From the NCBI RefSeq assembly GCF_964275005.1, contig NC_092693.1, forward strand, positions 30,702,173-30,766,172: a DNA stretch of 64,000 nt. Reading direction: 5' to 3'. The DNA is from Diadema setosum. Lineage: Eukaryota > Echinodermata > Echinoidea > Diadematoida > Diadematidae. Numbering within the stretch: the first letter of the stretch is position 1; every line of letters starts with the position of its first letter. Made by a program: the position numbers and the translations under genes. Positions 14,201 through 25,722 of this stretch are shown here, one piece after another. The notes under the pieces were generated by a model, which did not search any database, was not told the DNA's origin, and saw only the letters and a program-made list of their open reading frames with translations.

Positions 14201-17200
14201 AAAGTGATATCTTACTTATTCCATGGAGCTACCAAACTCGTTGGTAGCTCCATGCTTATTCTATGACTGTCAAAAAATTTCAAATACATTTTTTTTCTTT
14301 TTATACTGGCCTTCACATTGACTAAAGGCTCCTCACTTGAATGAAAGCATTGGCCAGCAGACCATGTTTAAAACATGATAGTACGACTCTTGATAAATGT
14401 GTTTACAATATGTGTGTATACACAAAAAGAACGTGCCTAATCCACACTGTTTTTGCTGTTCTAACTAATGAGTGGAGGATCCAGGGGGGGGGGGGGGCAC
14501 TGGGTGCATGGCCCCTCTCTATTTTTTTGTTAAAACATAAGAAACAAAAAGAAAAAATGGGAGGCAAGTGCGCCCCCTTTAGTTTCGTAAAGGCACCTCC
14601 CCTTTACAGAATTCCTGGATCCGCCTCTCCTAATGTTATTGTATGAAATGAAATATCAGATGACATGTATGTATAATCCTCAGACATACCAACAAGGCCA
14701 ATTTTTCAAATGAGGATCCATTTTCCGAGAATTATTTTGAGGATAAACTGGTCCTTGTCAACAAGGCAGCTGAAAAAGAAACTAAACAAAAATAAAAACG
14801 AACTCAAGGACTGTTTACATGTGGTCACCTGTGATACCTATGCCCTAAAATGATACCTGCCAATTTGATTTAAAATTTGACCTAGAGCTTTCAAGAAGAA
14901 TTAAAAAAAAAAACATTAAAAGTTTCTGGATGATGAAACCCTACAGATGAGCAATTGCAACAGCATACTTGTGAATTAAATAACTTTTCTGACATTAGGT
15001 TCTATGCAAAGACATACAACCTTGGTAGTCTTTTCAGACAAATACACACACACACACACACATACAGTTCTACCTGGAATCTTCAATTCTAAATGCTGAA
15101 CTTACCCTCGTTTTACCATATGTGGGACAGCTTCCTTTATCAGAAGAAATGTTGCTTTGACGTTGATATCAAATATCTGTGAGTGAAACACAATTACACT
15201 ATCATTTAAAAAAAAATGAAATACTGTTGATAAGTAAGTTTCAACATTCATGCCCACTCAATGTACTAAGAAATAAGAATTACTAGAACATTTGCAAATT
15301 TTCATATTGGTTTTATCACTTTCCTCCCAGTAGTCCAGTTCTCCCCCAGTAGTCCAGTTCTCCCCCAGTATGTACTACTACAATGAAATACTGCACATGT
15401 TGACATCAAACACATTGGCATTATGAAAACTCTTTACAAAAACACAATACACACACAAATTAACACAATTTAGAAATCAGCTCAGATTCATTCTAAACTG
15501 TATTCATTTTGATGAAAGCATCACTATGAGAAGTTAGTGAATATTGAATGTAAAATACTGTAGATGTCTTCATGTGTACAATGTTGCATGTCATTAACAA
15601 CTGGGACTTATTACTCAACATGTCACAAAACTGAAAACACAGCAAGTGTTTCGTCTAAGTGGTTGCTCTAAATGGTAAAATCATTCTGTCATCACCGCTA
15701 AATGAAGTTTTCTTGTTTATATGATTAACATCTTACACCTTCAAAACTTTCATTTAACTCAGATAAACTTCAACCCTTACCTTGTCCCAGGCATCCTCGC
15801 TACACTGCATTGAAGACAAAGAGAAATTGAATACAATTACACCTATATACAACATTCTAGAAATGCCTGTTTGCCTACAGCTGCTGAAGAGTTACACACA
15901 CATTGATATATATATATCTTAAGAAGAACAAGTTCATAGTAATAATTTGTAAAAACAGAAATTAGTTGCATGTGAGGCCATTGGATATTGCTTCAAATAT
16001 GATGATTAGTGTCAAATAAGTTTGAAAGAGCTGACAGAAAAATATAGTTTGTTAAAAGGTATAATGGCACAAAGAACTACCTTGTAAATAAAATGCTGAA
16101 TCAAAGAATCCTAGTTCAAGTTTCTCCTACTTGCCTTCATGACTAATGCAAGTTCTAGAAATGAATGACTTTATGTTGCTGTCATTAGGAAGAAATAACT
16201 TTTTCTAGAAGAGGAACAAATTTTTTTTTAATGATTCTATCATTATTTTCTTTTATTGCAAACTTGACCACACACAGATTGTCAGGCTAATCCTATTATT
16301 AAAGTACTGAAATACTACTCTAACAAAATACTGTCTATGCTGAATATTTTGCGAGGTTTTCATTTTTGCGAATTTCGCCAGTCAGCTGCTTTTTGTGAAA
16401 TTAAAAACATGAGAAAATATTGACTCTAATCCTGATATGAATGTGACGTACACGTACACATTTCTCCATTCAGAACAGGACTCCATGAGTGCGAATTTAA
16501 CTACTCGCGAAATCGTTGGGAAGTCTCGATTTACGAAAATTGAGACTCGCGAAATATATGGCGTATACAGTATGAGGCATAAAGACTAATTGTAAAACAA
16601 TAAAAGAAACGGAATATTGCTTCAAAAGATGGATAGCTGTCATTACAGTAACAAGATGCAAACATGACTGACAGAAAAACATGCTCATTGCATATTAAAC
16701 TGTTAAATACAAAGCTCAAAACATTGTACTCACATCTAGTATATGGCCAAAGAAAGGGTTCACTGCAGCATTCGAGACGAGAATATCTATTCCTCCTGTT
16801 TCCTGTGCTGCCTACATATTGGGTGTTTTTTTGTTTTGTTTTGTTTTGTGGGGGGTGGGGAAGAGAACATAGACCTTGTTTCAAAAATGGAATATCTGCA
16901 TTCACATGACATTGTACATTTATCCTTCTTTTTATCCCAACGAAAGCATCTGAATTCATCTATGAACCATGGAGAAGTAATCTATGGTTATTCTATGCAT
17001 AGGATTTTTTAATCATCTGATGTAAGCCATCAGAATTCCTTTTTTCATTGTATCTAATCCATATCGGAAATACTTGCCCTACAACATGTGAAAATGACTC
17101 TTGAGGCAAAATATGATGATGATGAGGAGGAGAGGGAGGAAGATAAAGAAGAAGAAGAAAAAGAAGAGAAAAAAGCTCAGGATGAAAAGATCTTTGAGGA

Positions 17201-17550
17201 CAGACTGAATAAATGACCTACCGGTACCAATACAATACTTGCAAAAGCATATCCTAGGCTAAACTGCAGCATTCAGGAGTTCCAACATGAACCTCACCAT
17301 TTCTAGGAGTTTGGCCCTGTCTTCCCCCTTCCCAACGTGACACACCAGACCTTTAACATTGAGGTTAGCATTCTTCAGCTCCTGTAGTGCTCTGTCTACA
17401 TTGGCCTGCTTGCGACTGCTGATTACCACATGTGCACCTTCTTCCCCGAGTCTCTTAGCAATGGCATATCCAATACTGTGTAGAAAAGAGAATAATCAAT
17501 CTTTTTTTTTTTTTTTTTTTTTTTTTTAAGGGGGTGGGTTTCTTTGTTTT

Positions 17551-17597
<47 letters not shown>

Positions 17598-17614
17598 TTT
17601 TTGTATTTATCTAT

Positions 17615-17669
<55 letters not shown>

Positions 17670-20490
17670 TTTTGTTAGAGACATATAATATGGCACACTG
17701 GAAGCACCACTTTGTGGTGTCTTATTTTTGCAAATTCCATGAGCACACTGCAGCTTGCAGAATCAAAAGAACATAAAGATATTGTTTCCTGTAACAGAAA
17801 TGCATTGTTTTGTCTCAATGATAAGTCTCAAACTTTTCTACTGAAAACATTAAACACTTCTTTTCTGTCCTTTTGTTATTCTATTGCCTACCTTTACTCA
17901 CAAAACTACTGTAAAACTGCACATTTTCACATGCATTAAACTTTTGCAAATTTTGCGAGCACCAAAGATTTGCAAAAAAAAAAAAAATAATTATAATTAT
18001 AATAGCATGCACATTAAAGTTTTTTTTCCTGTACACAATACATTGAATGTCAGTGGCAATTTGTATAAGTTTCATGTTGCGAAAAAGTGTTATACACTAA
18101 ATTGGAACCAACTCCCTATCAGTGTGACAGCCCCTTCTTCCTTAGAATGGTTTTAGGATGCAGCTGGTTGGGATGATACTGCGTCAAACCTGGTTGGAAG
18201 AGGAGCTTTTTTTACTTGCACAGGAAGCACTTTTAACTTACATATGTGTGCTTGTAACCTCATGCATTTTTACTGAATATTAAACAATGCAGCATGGCAC
18301 ACTAGTTTTCAGCGCTGGACAAAGTACAAAAAGTTAGTACTTCATCTGGAAGAAGAAGAAGAAGACGGCTGTCGACTACAATTCTCAAACATTTCATGCC
18401 ATGAATATTTCTTGTTTTACAGTATAAGGGGTTGGGAGTTTCTTTTCTCCCTCTCCCTCCTTCTATCTCTCTCTATTGCCTGAATAATGTGGTACTCGCT
18501 CCCCTCATCATTCTCATGTTTTTCAGTGTTTCCTTTTTGTTACACATTACTGTAATGCAGAATAGCAAATATCAGGATCAAATGATTTTTTGTTTTGTTT
18601 TGTTCATACAATAATGAGATTGATTATTTGTTTTCTGCTGTTGTTGTGCATCAAGAGGATGTTAGGAACCAGATTCACGCTCCAGTGTTATAAATATCTT
18701 AATATTTTTTACTTAGTACTAATTACATTTTTAGCTTGTACATACGGCTATGTTTATTAATATTTTAAAAAAAATTATATTGATTATATTATATCTATAT
18801 CTCAGAGTATTCAGCTGGTGTGTAATTTGAACTCATTGTGAAACAGTATAAACAGCAATTCAGCCTGTTGGCTGGTATGTTTAACTGTATTCTTTTTTTT
18901 TTTTCAATTAATACACCACTTCAATTCAATTCAAATCAATTTTGACAATACAGTTATTTTCAATCTTAACGCATTGTAGGATTAATAAAAACTTTGATAT
19001 ACAAATACAACGTACAAATAATCTATATGATAAGCTTATCATACAGTTTCATCCCGTCATATCATCCATAAAAGCAAAATGTCACTGGGTTGTTGCTATA
19101 TGGTGATGATTTGTGCTTTTGAAAGAAAGTCTATTATATATCAATATACCAGGAGATATTCATACAGCTGCCCTTTCACACAATTTCTTCTATTCACATT
19201 TGGGGCAGTTGAAAATTGTAGCGGGTCAAATAGCTACAATTACATAGCCTATAGGCCTACTAATTTTTCTGGTTACATTGATGCTCCTGGCAGAGCAGAT
19301 TGTATTTTGCAGATTATAATTTATATTCCTTTTTCATCATAATCATACAGATTGCATCCCTTTGAATCTACAGTACAAACCTACCTTGTAAGTACCTGAT
19401 CTGAGTGATGATCAAAAGATCATGACACAAGAAAACCGTGGTAGTGTGTTTTTGCATCATGAAAATACACATAAAATGTTATTTCTGTTACTTAACAATT
19501 CTATAGTATGTTTAAGCAAAAAGCACTGCAAAGAATTCTGGTGTTTTATCTTAATTTCAGAGAGTAGGCCTAGCTACAGCTTACTGCGACCAGCCCCATA
19601 CGCATAGCGTAATGCTATGTGTATGGAGCTGGTCGCAGTTAGCCTACAGCTAATGCAAGTCTGCCTCAGTGACAGTAGTCTGGTGTCAGTATTGACCAAT
19701 TCTGTGACGCGCTATGTGTATTTTTGGCATGGCGCAGCCATAGTGGGTGTATCAGCCGACCCCCCCCCCCCCCCACCCTTCCCACTCCCCACCCCTCTCC
19801 CTACATAAGCACGCGCGCAGAATGAAAAACTGCTTTAGCCAATGGGCGTCTCGTACCGAGTGCGCAAATGCTTGCTTAGTGCGCGAACCTGGCTTTGTTA
19901 CAAGTGCGTGATAAACATGTTGCCCGGGGTGGGGGAGAGCAGGGGGGGTCGGCTGATACACCCACTATGGCTGCGCCCTGTGCCGTAAAATGTCTGCTGC
20001 CCTCAATGAACCCGAATCAGTCAATAGAGCAATTTCAGAATTTACAAGCAGTACGTGTATTTAGATTATAATCCATGAATGATCTAGCTAGTAATAAATA
20101 TGAAAGTTCCTCGATCATGACGACGTTTACTAGTATAGTAATGACAATGGTCAACAATCGTCAAAGCAAGATAGAGCAGACTGATTTTTGGTTACAGCAG
20201 GCTCCGTGGTTGAGGGTCGTGCGTGTACACCGCCCCTCCTAATGCGTACTCAAACAGCGTCGGTACTTGTATGAAATATCATGCAATGTAAACAAAACAT
20301 TGTGAACGTTATCATAGTGCATACACTAGGAAATTATCAAGATAACAAGGAAAGATTACCCCTCTGTAGACGCCGTAACAACAGCAACTTTTCCTTCGAG
20401 TCGCCTTGAGCTTGTCGCTGCAGCACTTGCCATTCTGAAATTGCTCGTTGACAGCGAACCCGCAGAAAGAAACCTTGTTAAACGCAACAT
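8277..20490 (-). CDS. DHRS4: Dehydrogenase/reductase SDR family member 4 (peroxisomal NADPH-dependent carbonyl/retinal reductase), 9 exons
   Basis: Exons on the minus strand: 20490-20360, 17475-17298, 16811-16734, 15804-15781, 15176-15106, 14141-14090, 13078-12944, 11911-11856 and 8391-8277. All junctions are GT-AG and in phase, giving 279 residues, close to the family length of about 278. Visible SDR features: cofactor motif TASTEGIG (39-46), SSRK (63-66) as expected for NADPH binding, SNAA (116-119), Asn142 in DINVKA, Ser169/170 in VSS, and the catalytic pair Tyr183/Lys187 in YSVSK. The last three residues are SRL, a type 1 peroxisomal signal. The start at 20490 gives a basic, Ser/Ala-rich leader like the mitochondrial-type leader of vertebrate DHRS4; a second Met at residue 20 could yield a shorter form. 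Known family members reduce retinal, quinones and alpha-dicarbonyls. Exon 4 is only 24 bp (CSEDAWDK). For exon 8 an acceptor at the TTA codon (11911) restores the exact family spacing; a nearer AG would drop five residues. Introns carry MITEs and a TTTA repeat. There is no clear TATA box upstream. Confidence 0.95.
9268..9826. mobile_element. TTAA-flanked MITE with long terminal inverted repeats (DHRS4 intron)
   Basis: Flanked by TTAA. The ends read AGGACAAGTTCACCTTCAT and its complement, and the inverted arms extend inward about 150-200 bp (ATTAGTAGAACACATCA mirrored by TGATGTGTTCTACTAAT). The centre is unique and AT-rich. It lies between DHRS4 exons 8 and 9. Confidence 0.8.
13189..13226. repeat. 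TTTTG/TTTCG pentamer repeat (DHRS4 intron)
   Basis: About seven five-base units, TTTTG changing to TTTCG and back. Confidence 0.9.
14222..14254. mobile_element. 33-bp hairpin insertion with perfect 7-bp target duplication (related family)
   Basis: Arms CATGGAGCTACCAA and TTGGTAGCTCCATG are perfect inverted repeats around the 5-bp loop ACTCG. CTTATTC is duplicated on both sides (14215-14221 and 14255-14261). Size, 7-bp duplication and the CA(T/G)GGAG start agree with the two hairpins near 42.5 kb. It lies in a DHRS4 intron. Confidence 0.7.
14473..14628. mobile_element. Short inverted-end repeat with GGATCCAGG ends
   Basis: GGAGGATCCAGG followed by a G run at the left and CCTGGATCCGCC at the right, about 155 bp, with a CCCCTTTAG/CTTTACAG region near the right end. 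It lies in a DHRS4 intron. Confidence 0.45.
15316..15371. repeat. Short tandem repeat, about 23-bp unit
   Basis: CCCAGTAGTCCAGTTCTCCC occurs twice in tandem with a third partial CCCCCAGTA. It lies in a DHRS4 intron. Confidence 0.7.
16329..16572. mobile_element. MITE, TACTGTATACGCCAT family, copy 1 (DHRS4 intron)
   Basis: Starts TACTGTCTATGCTGAATATT and ends CGAAATATATGGCGTATACA plus GTA, an inverted pair. Inside are mirrored 'GCGAGG' and 'CTCGCGAAAT' tracts. Related copies occur at 57.7 and 63.2 kb. Confidence 0.65.
17549..17672. repeat. TTTA microsatellite (DHRS4 intron 1)
   Basis: About 30 TTTA units with one short interruption, 75 bp beyond the exon 2 acceptor on the intron side, preceded by a poly-T run. 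Confidence 0.95.
19584..19638. mobile_element. 55-bp hairpin flanked by TTA
   Basis: Arms of 26 bp beginning CTGCGACCAGC, with three mismatches, around a short loop; TTA on both sides (19581-19583 and 19639-19641). A 3-bp TTA duplication suits Harbinger-type elements, but the length is far below a usual MITE. It lies in DHRS4 intron 1. Confidence 0.5.
19731..19977. mobile_element. MITE-like element with about 37-bp inverted ends
   Basis: GGCGCAGCCATAGTGGGTGT continuing through ATCAGCCGACCCCCC at 19731-19767 is repeated inverted at 19942-19979. The arms are nearly identical and the spacer is about 170 bp. It lies in DHRS4 intron 1, 380 bp from exon 1. Confidence 0.65.
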
Positions 20491-22582
20491 TCTGCTCGCT
20501 TTATAGATCAGGTGCCGAAGTTCAGTCGATGTGCTCGTTGATCGCTGATAATGAATGAATAAATTGCAAGTAGGCCCCTGCGTACGTGATCGTTCGTACA
20601 GGTTACAGGTACGTGAAGGCGTTGTGCCAACCCCCTCCCAGGTCCCAACTTTTGCAACCACTCGCATGTGGGGGGAGGGGGGGGGGAGGGGGGGAGGGGG
20701 GATAGGCACGGCAGGCGTTCAGTATAATATACTTTATAATGTATTAAATATATTATAAACATTGTACTCAAGTGACGAATTTCAAGACGATGAAACAGTA
20801 ATTTACACGTACACTGTATCTCGAATGCTGATTTGAATTGTCTTATACTGCTGGAATATTGTCCTGCATCGCAGAAAGGTTTTATAACATAGATTATTGG
20901 TATATACCATTTGTACCGTACTGGTTCGATCGTGGATGTCTTCAAACTTGGCATGTTGATTCGTATTTTTGCGATAAAGCTTGCCGATATAATAAAGACA
21001 TATATTGCAGCGACATTGCAAAAGAAATCAAAATTACGATTGTAAAAGAAATCCTTTAGACTATGTGATAGAACGCAATAGAACAGAAGGAAAGTGCCGG
21101 CATAGGGCCTAGGTGGTTAATGTATTTAGATAATTGGATATAAAGAAGTGAATATAATATAAGTATAGTGGAAGAATAAAGATGAGGATATTTCAAGCTG
21201 TTTAAGCAAATTGAATTCATGTGTAAGTGAAATAAGTTTATTAAATAAGTTTATTGCCATAGGCCTATCAAAGAATGGCATTGATCTTATTTTTCTTATC
21301 CAATTTCCTTACAAGTAGATAAATCCATTTAATCTGTGCATAGTATACGGTCACACGGCCACACTGTGAAAATTTCTCAAATTTGACGAAGCCTTTTGTA
21401 CAGTAAAACAGGTGGCTTTTATAAACGATTTGGAATCGAATTCCATCCTGTATTACAAATGTCTCCCGTATAGAGATATGCATGGGAATTGATACAACTT
21501 AACTCACGATTTGTCTCATCTCCTAAAAAGTAATGTATACCAATAAAGAAAGTGGAGGGTCAACTGGGAAGTTTAGCTTGTAAAGATGATAGACCACTGA
21601 GAATTAAAGAATTTAGAGATGATATAAACAGATTATGATTAAAGGGTGGTACAGTTTCTGTTGAGGTGATGCTTCAGGTTTCCGTCATTTCTTTTTTAAA
21701 TAAATTTTAGAGATCATGAGAGACCTCTTATGAAATATGACCGAGCATTATTCTAGGAGAAATTTCAAGATTATTTGATGAAAATCTGTTTTGAAATGGC
21801 TGAGATATCCAAAATAAAACGTGGGTCCCACCTTTTATAAAGATCTCTTTGTTTTACTTTGTTTTTGGGTATCTCAGCCATTTCAAAACCGATTTTCATC
21901 AAATAATCTTTGAATTCCTCTTATGCTCTATAACATTTCATAAAATGGTTTCTAAGTATTTCACAAAATATATAAAACTGAATCCTTACCTCAACCAATA
22001 GGCCCTATTATAAGATCCCTTTAAACCAAGCAGAGTCAGCAAATAGAAACAAACACTGTAACATTTAGGTGAATGTCCATTGTATGTACAAAAATATACG
22101 TAAGAATATTCTGACTATAATTATTTCTGTCAACATTAATTACTGAAATCCGTTGATAAATATTGTTGTGACTGATATTCTTGTCTTACCATTTTTCAGC
22201 TGATATCGTTGACTTTATATACTTTGCGTGTGTATTATGTTTTTATGGGAGTTGTTCTCACTGTAATGTGCGCAGTACTGAATGCGTAAAGAATTAGTCC
22301 TTTTTCCAGCAAAAGATGAAAATAAATGTCTTTTTACGAATAGTCACGCAGAAAAGGTCGTTATATATTGTGTTGCAACCACTGACGGCGACTTCACATG
22401 CAGGTTGTCCGCGTTCTAAAATGGGGATTAGTAAGTATGCACACATTAGAATCATTCAGTATAATAGGGCCTACATAGAAATTATCCCATGGCTACAAAT
22501 AATTTATCACAGCAAATCTGACTTGCATTATAATGTCAAAGCAAACTTACCGTGTTAACATTTGGACACTCTAAAATAACTA
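20491..22582. other. Region upstream of DHRS4
   Basis: Contains the DHRS4 5' UTR/promoter, G- and C-rich near 20650-20705 with no TATA box seen, and one foldback MITE. No other gene. Confidence 0.4.
21643..22020. mobile_element. Foldback MITE, TTAA family, copy 1
   Basis: A near-palindrome of about 380 bp between TTAA sites, starting AGGGTGGTACAG and ending in ATCCCT. The centre has the family hallmark: 'GGCTGAGATATCCAAA' on the left arm mirrored by 'GATATCTCAGCCATTTC' on the right, around a GTGGGTCCCACC core. It lies upstream of DHRS4. Confidence 0.8.
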
Positions 22583-23008
22583 CAGTTGAACCTCTATTAT
22601 CCGGCCTCCCTTTATCCGGATCTCTCTATTATACGGACGCAATCTCGCCGTGATTTTTTTTTTTTTTTTTTAAATAATTACGGGAGGAAAGGGGGATTCC
22701 CAACTCCTTGAGAACTCCTACACAAACACACATGAATTACATATTACTTCCAACATGATTAACATACATTACATCAAATTTCCTTCCATATTGCTTACCC
22801 TCAGACATTTTAACATCCCCAAACATCCCCAAATGTAACAATGAAAAGGTTGCAGTATACACATTACTACATGTGGTACTACAATGGGCTACATCAGTAT
22901 GTGTATGTACATGTATATGTATAAAGCATTGAGTCTCCCGTATCCGGCCAAATCCCTTATCCGGATGAGCCCCTGTCCCGACTTGTCCGGATCCGAGAGG
23001 TTCAACTG
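22583..23008. mobile_element. Pogo/Tigger-like MITE, family 2, copy 1
   Basis: CAGTTGAACCTCTATTATCC at the left and GGTTCAACTG at the right, TA borders, with several TTATCCGG units near each end. About 426 bp, with no coding sequence inside. Confidence 0.75.
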
Positions 23009-23603
23009 TATTGTGTTCCCGATTGCTGTAAGGTTATAGTCGTAATTGCTACAGTCTAGACTGCTATATGTTATAAGAGAGACGGGCCAAGTAAGAGAGT
23101 TTGGTTTCAGTATAAATCAATTCTCTGGAAGAGACAGTTCTCAAAACCTAAACAAGCTTATCTAAAAGTGTACCTCCAAGTTCTGTTTAGATTTATTAAG
23201 TGAAATAAAACAAATATCTTTGACGTTGCATTAAAATCTGACATGTAGCTTATAAAAAAGGTTATATTTTCTATTAAGTTTCATTAGGTGTTTCAAAATC
23301 ATAACCATCAGTGCGAATTATATATGAGGTGATTACGTCAAAAGTTCAGAAGTCTTCCAATGATCTGGATACAAATCTTACTGATTTTTTTTTTTTCACT
23401 TTTGACATGAAACAGAACGCGTAGTCACATTATCCTTCTATCAAAAAGCATTGTTGTGTCTTGTAGACTATTAACCAAATACTGATTGACTTTCAGTGGC
23501 CAGGAATAATATTTGATAAAGTATTACATTGGTTTTAAAAAAAATCGTTTATATACGAATTATTTTGAGAATTGTGAAGTGACAGGCCAGCACCTGACCA
23601 AAC

Positions 23604-23604
23604 A

Positions 23605-23638
<34 letters not shown>
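23604..23638. repeat. AC microsatellite
   Basis: About 17 AC dinucleotides. Confidence 0.95.
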
Positions 23639-23640
<2 letters not shown>

Positions 23641-24105
23641 GTTTCTTCTCCTATACCGGTACATTGTACTTGCAGTGGTTTCTGACCCTGAATTTCATCC
23701 ATTGACTGCAATGTACCATTGATAGCTTATTATGTAAATGTTTGTACCCCGAACGACTGGATCAGATCGTGGCATGCATTGCATCTGGAATTCTTCAGTA
23801 TTCATGTCTTTTTGAGGGTCTGCAATGCCGAAGGCCACCATGCAGGCTCAGCGGTATACATCGCTTGCCCGGGTATGCTTAGCGGAGGATCAGCAGCTCA
23901 TTGGCCATAGCCAAAATCGAGCTGGGCAGCTAACCGTCACATCGCCGAATAATCAAGTGACGGACAATGGCAATGAGCTGGATTGACTGTCATGATCGCC
24001 CGTAGTCGAGAAAGCTAGCTGTCGGAGAGGCTTTCATTGAAGACGTGACTCAAAGAATAAGAATCCCTACGACTCGACATAGAGAGCAAGGAAGGGGAAA
24101 TCGGT

Positions 24106-24708
24106 GTGCTCATCACAATCACATCCCAGATGAGGAAACTACAACAGAGGCTTGACGAGGTTGATGAAGAGCTCGACGACCAAGAGCAGTTTAGTCGACG
24201 ACACTGCCTTAAAATCCATGGAATAGCCGAGAGACCCAATGAGAACACCGACGACGTGGTCATACAGTTCGCCAAGGATCAGCTAGACGTTGACGACGTC
24301 GACCCAGCTGATATTGACCGCAGCCACCGTCTTGCCCGACACAGTCGACATGGACGTGACGCTCAAGAAAAGAGTCATGGAAAACCGAAGGCGATCGACT
24401 TACAACACCAGAGAGAGAGAGAGTGTGTGTACAAAGCCAAGGCAAAACTGAAGGGAAAGCCATTTAGAATCCCTGCACCGCGTACAGACAGTAACTCCTG
24501 AACAAGGCTTACGTTCTGAGAACTTGGACATACGATGGAAGGATCACAGCCCTCACTAAAAGCCTGAAGAAAGTGACCATACACAGCGAAAAAGACCTCG
24601 AGAAACTTCGAGAATGCATTCAACAGACGCACATGGAAGGCGTCAACCACTTCCCAAACAATTTCGAAATATTTCTCGTGTTTATTGTTTCGGAAGCTGT
24701 AATCTCGT
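24106..24708 (+). mobile_element. LINE ORF1 remnant
   Basis: The frame at 24106-24501 encodes a coiled coil (MRKLQQRLDEVDEELDDQEQ) followed by SRRHCLKIHGIAERPNENTDD and IDRSHRLARHS, the layout of LINE ORF1 nucleic-acid-binding proteins. After one frameshift near 24500 the family sequence resumes (TWTYDGRITALTKSLKKVTIHSEKDLEKL) to 24708. Broken, without a reverse transcriptase nearby; a 5'-truncated or internally deleted relic. Confidence 0.65.
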
Positions 24709-25703
24709 AGCATAGATACATGCAGAAAATTTCATCTCAGTATAAGCACTTTCCAGTTTTTTCCTTTGAGTTGTTATCACCATTGTTATACTGTTTTAAT
24801 AACATCTAACTTCATCATTACCAGTATTATCAATAATCATTTTCTTTATAATATTATCATCATTATTATACGTCTGTCTATGACTGAATGTACATGTATC
24901 AATGTATGCTATTCATTAATGTGTCTCACACTAAAACAGTGCTCCTCAAAAGTCAACATTTTCTGGGTACAACCCGAGACCAACTTTGGTCCTGCAAGTT
25001 TGTTTGTTTGTTGTTTGTTTCTTTGTTTGTTTGTTTGTTTGTTTTTGAGGCCGGTTAGCTCGAATAAGAATCTTTTTTATTTACTTTTGGCCGACTTCGC
25101 GGCCCACATGAGAGAGCTTCTCGGCTCGACCATTGAGAATCACACCACTTAAGGTTGTCCCGCGTCTGGATAAGAAAATACATAGCGAAAAAGCATGAAC
25201 TAAAACAAACAAAAGAAAAAAAACTTGAGACACACTTTCGATTCTCCTAAACAAACCCATGGTACTTTATTAAAAACTTTCATATAAATATGATGCTTGT
25301 TTAAGCAGGGTAACCATAGTGCGTCAGAGGAGAAAGGGTAACAAAGACTGCTATACAATATGCCATGACTATACCTCTTTTGATCGTTATCATTAAAGCC
25401 AAATGAGAGAGAGGGAGAGAGAGGAGTTTATAACATATGCTTAATTGATAATAAAGCGATTTCTTAAGACAGTAAAGTTAGTGACATGCTGTCATAATCC
25501 AATAAGTTACAAAAAGTCCCTACTTATTGACCGATCGTATAAATCCGCACTATAAGAATGTTCCCTAAACGTGGGGAAACGTTTGATATATTATTATAAT
25601 GACAATTTATTTATCACATCGAATTTCTCCTTCTTCTTTCTTTTTACCGTTTGACAATTCTCTCCTAGATATAAGATCACATTCAATCTGAGCCTCTTTA
25701 GAA

Positions 25704-25709
25704 TTTATT
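25704..25709 (-). terminator. Candidate poly(A) signal of gene B
   Basis: AATAAA on the minus strand lies 14 bp past the gene B stop codon. Another copy lies near 25602-25607, so a longer 3' UTR is equally possible. Confidence 0.35.
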
Positions 25710-25722
25710 CAAAACGTCCATT

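Noticed and set aside
17534-17776. Open frame of Ile/Tyr/Leu/Phe repeats
   Set aside because: Translation of the TTTA microsatellite in DHRS4 intron 1.
18920-18950. ATTCA tandem units here and at 35280-35305 as LINE tails
   Set aside because: No adjoining LINE coding sequence was found; simple repeats are sufficient.
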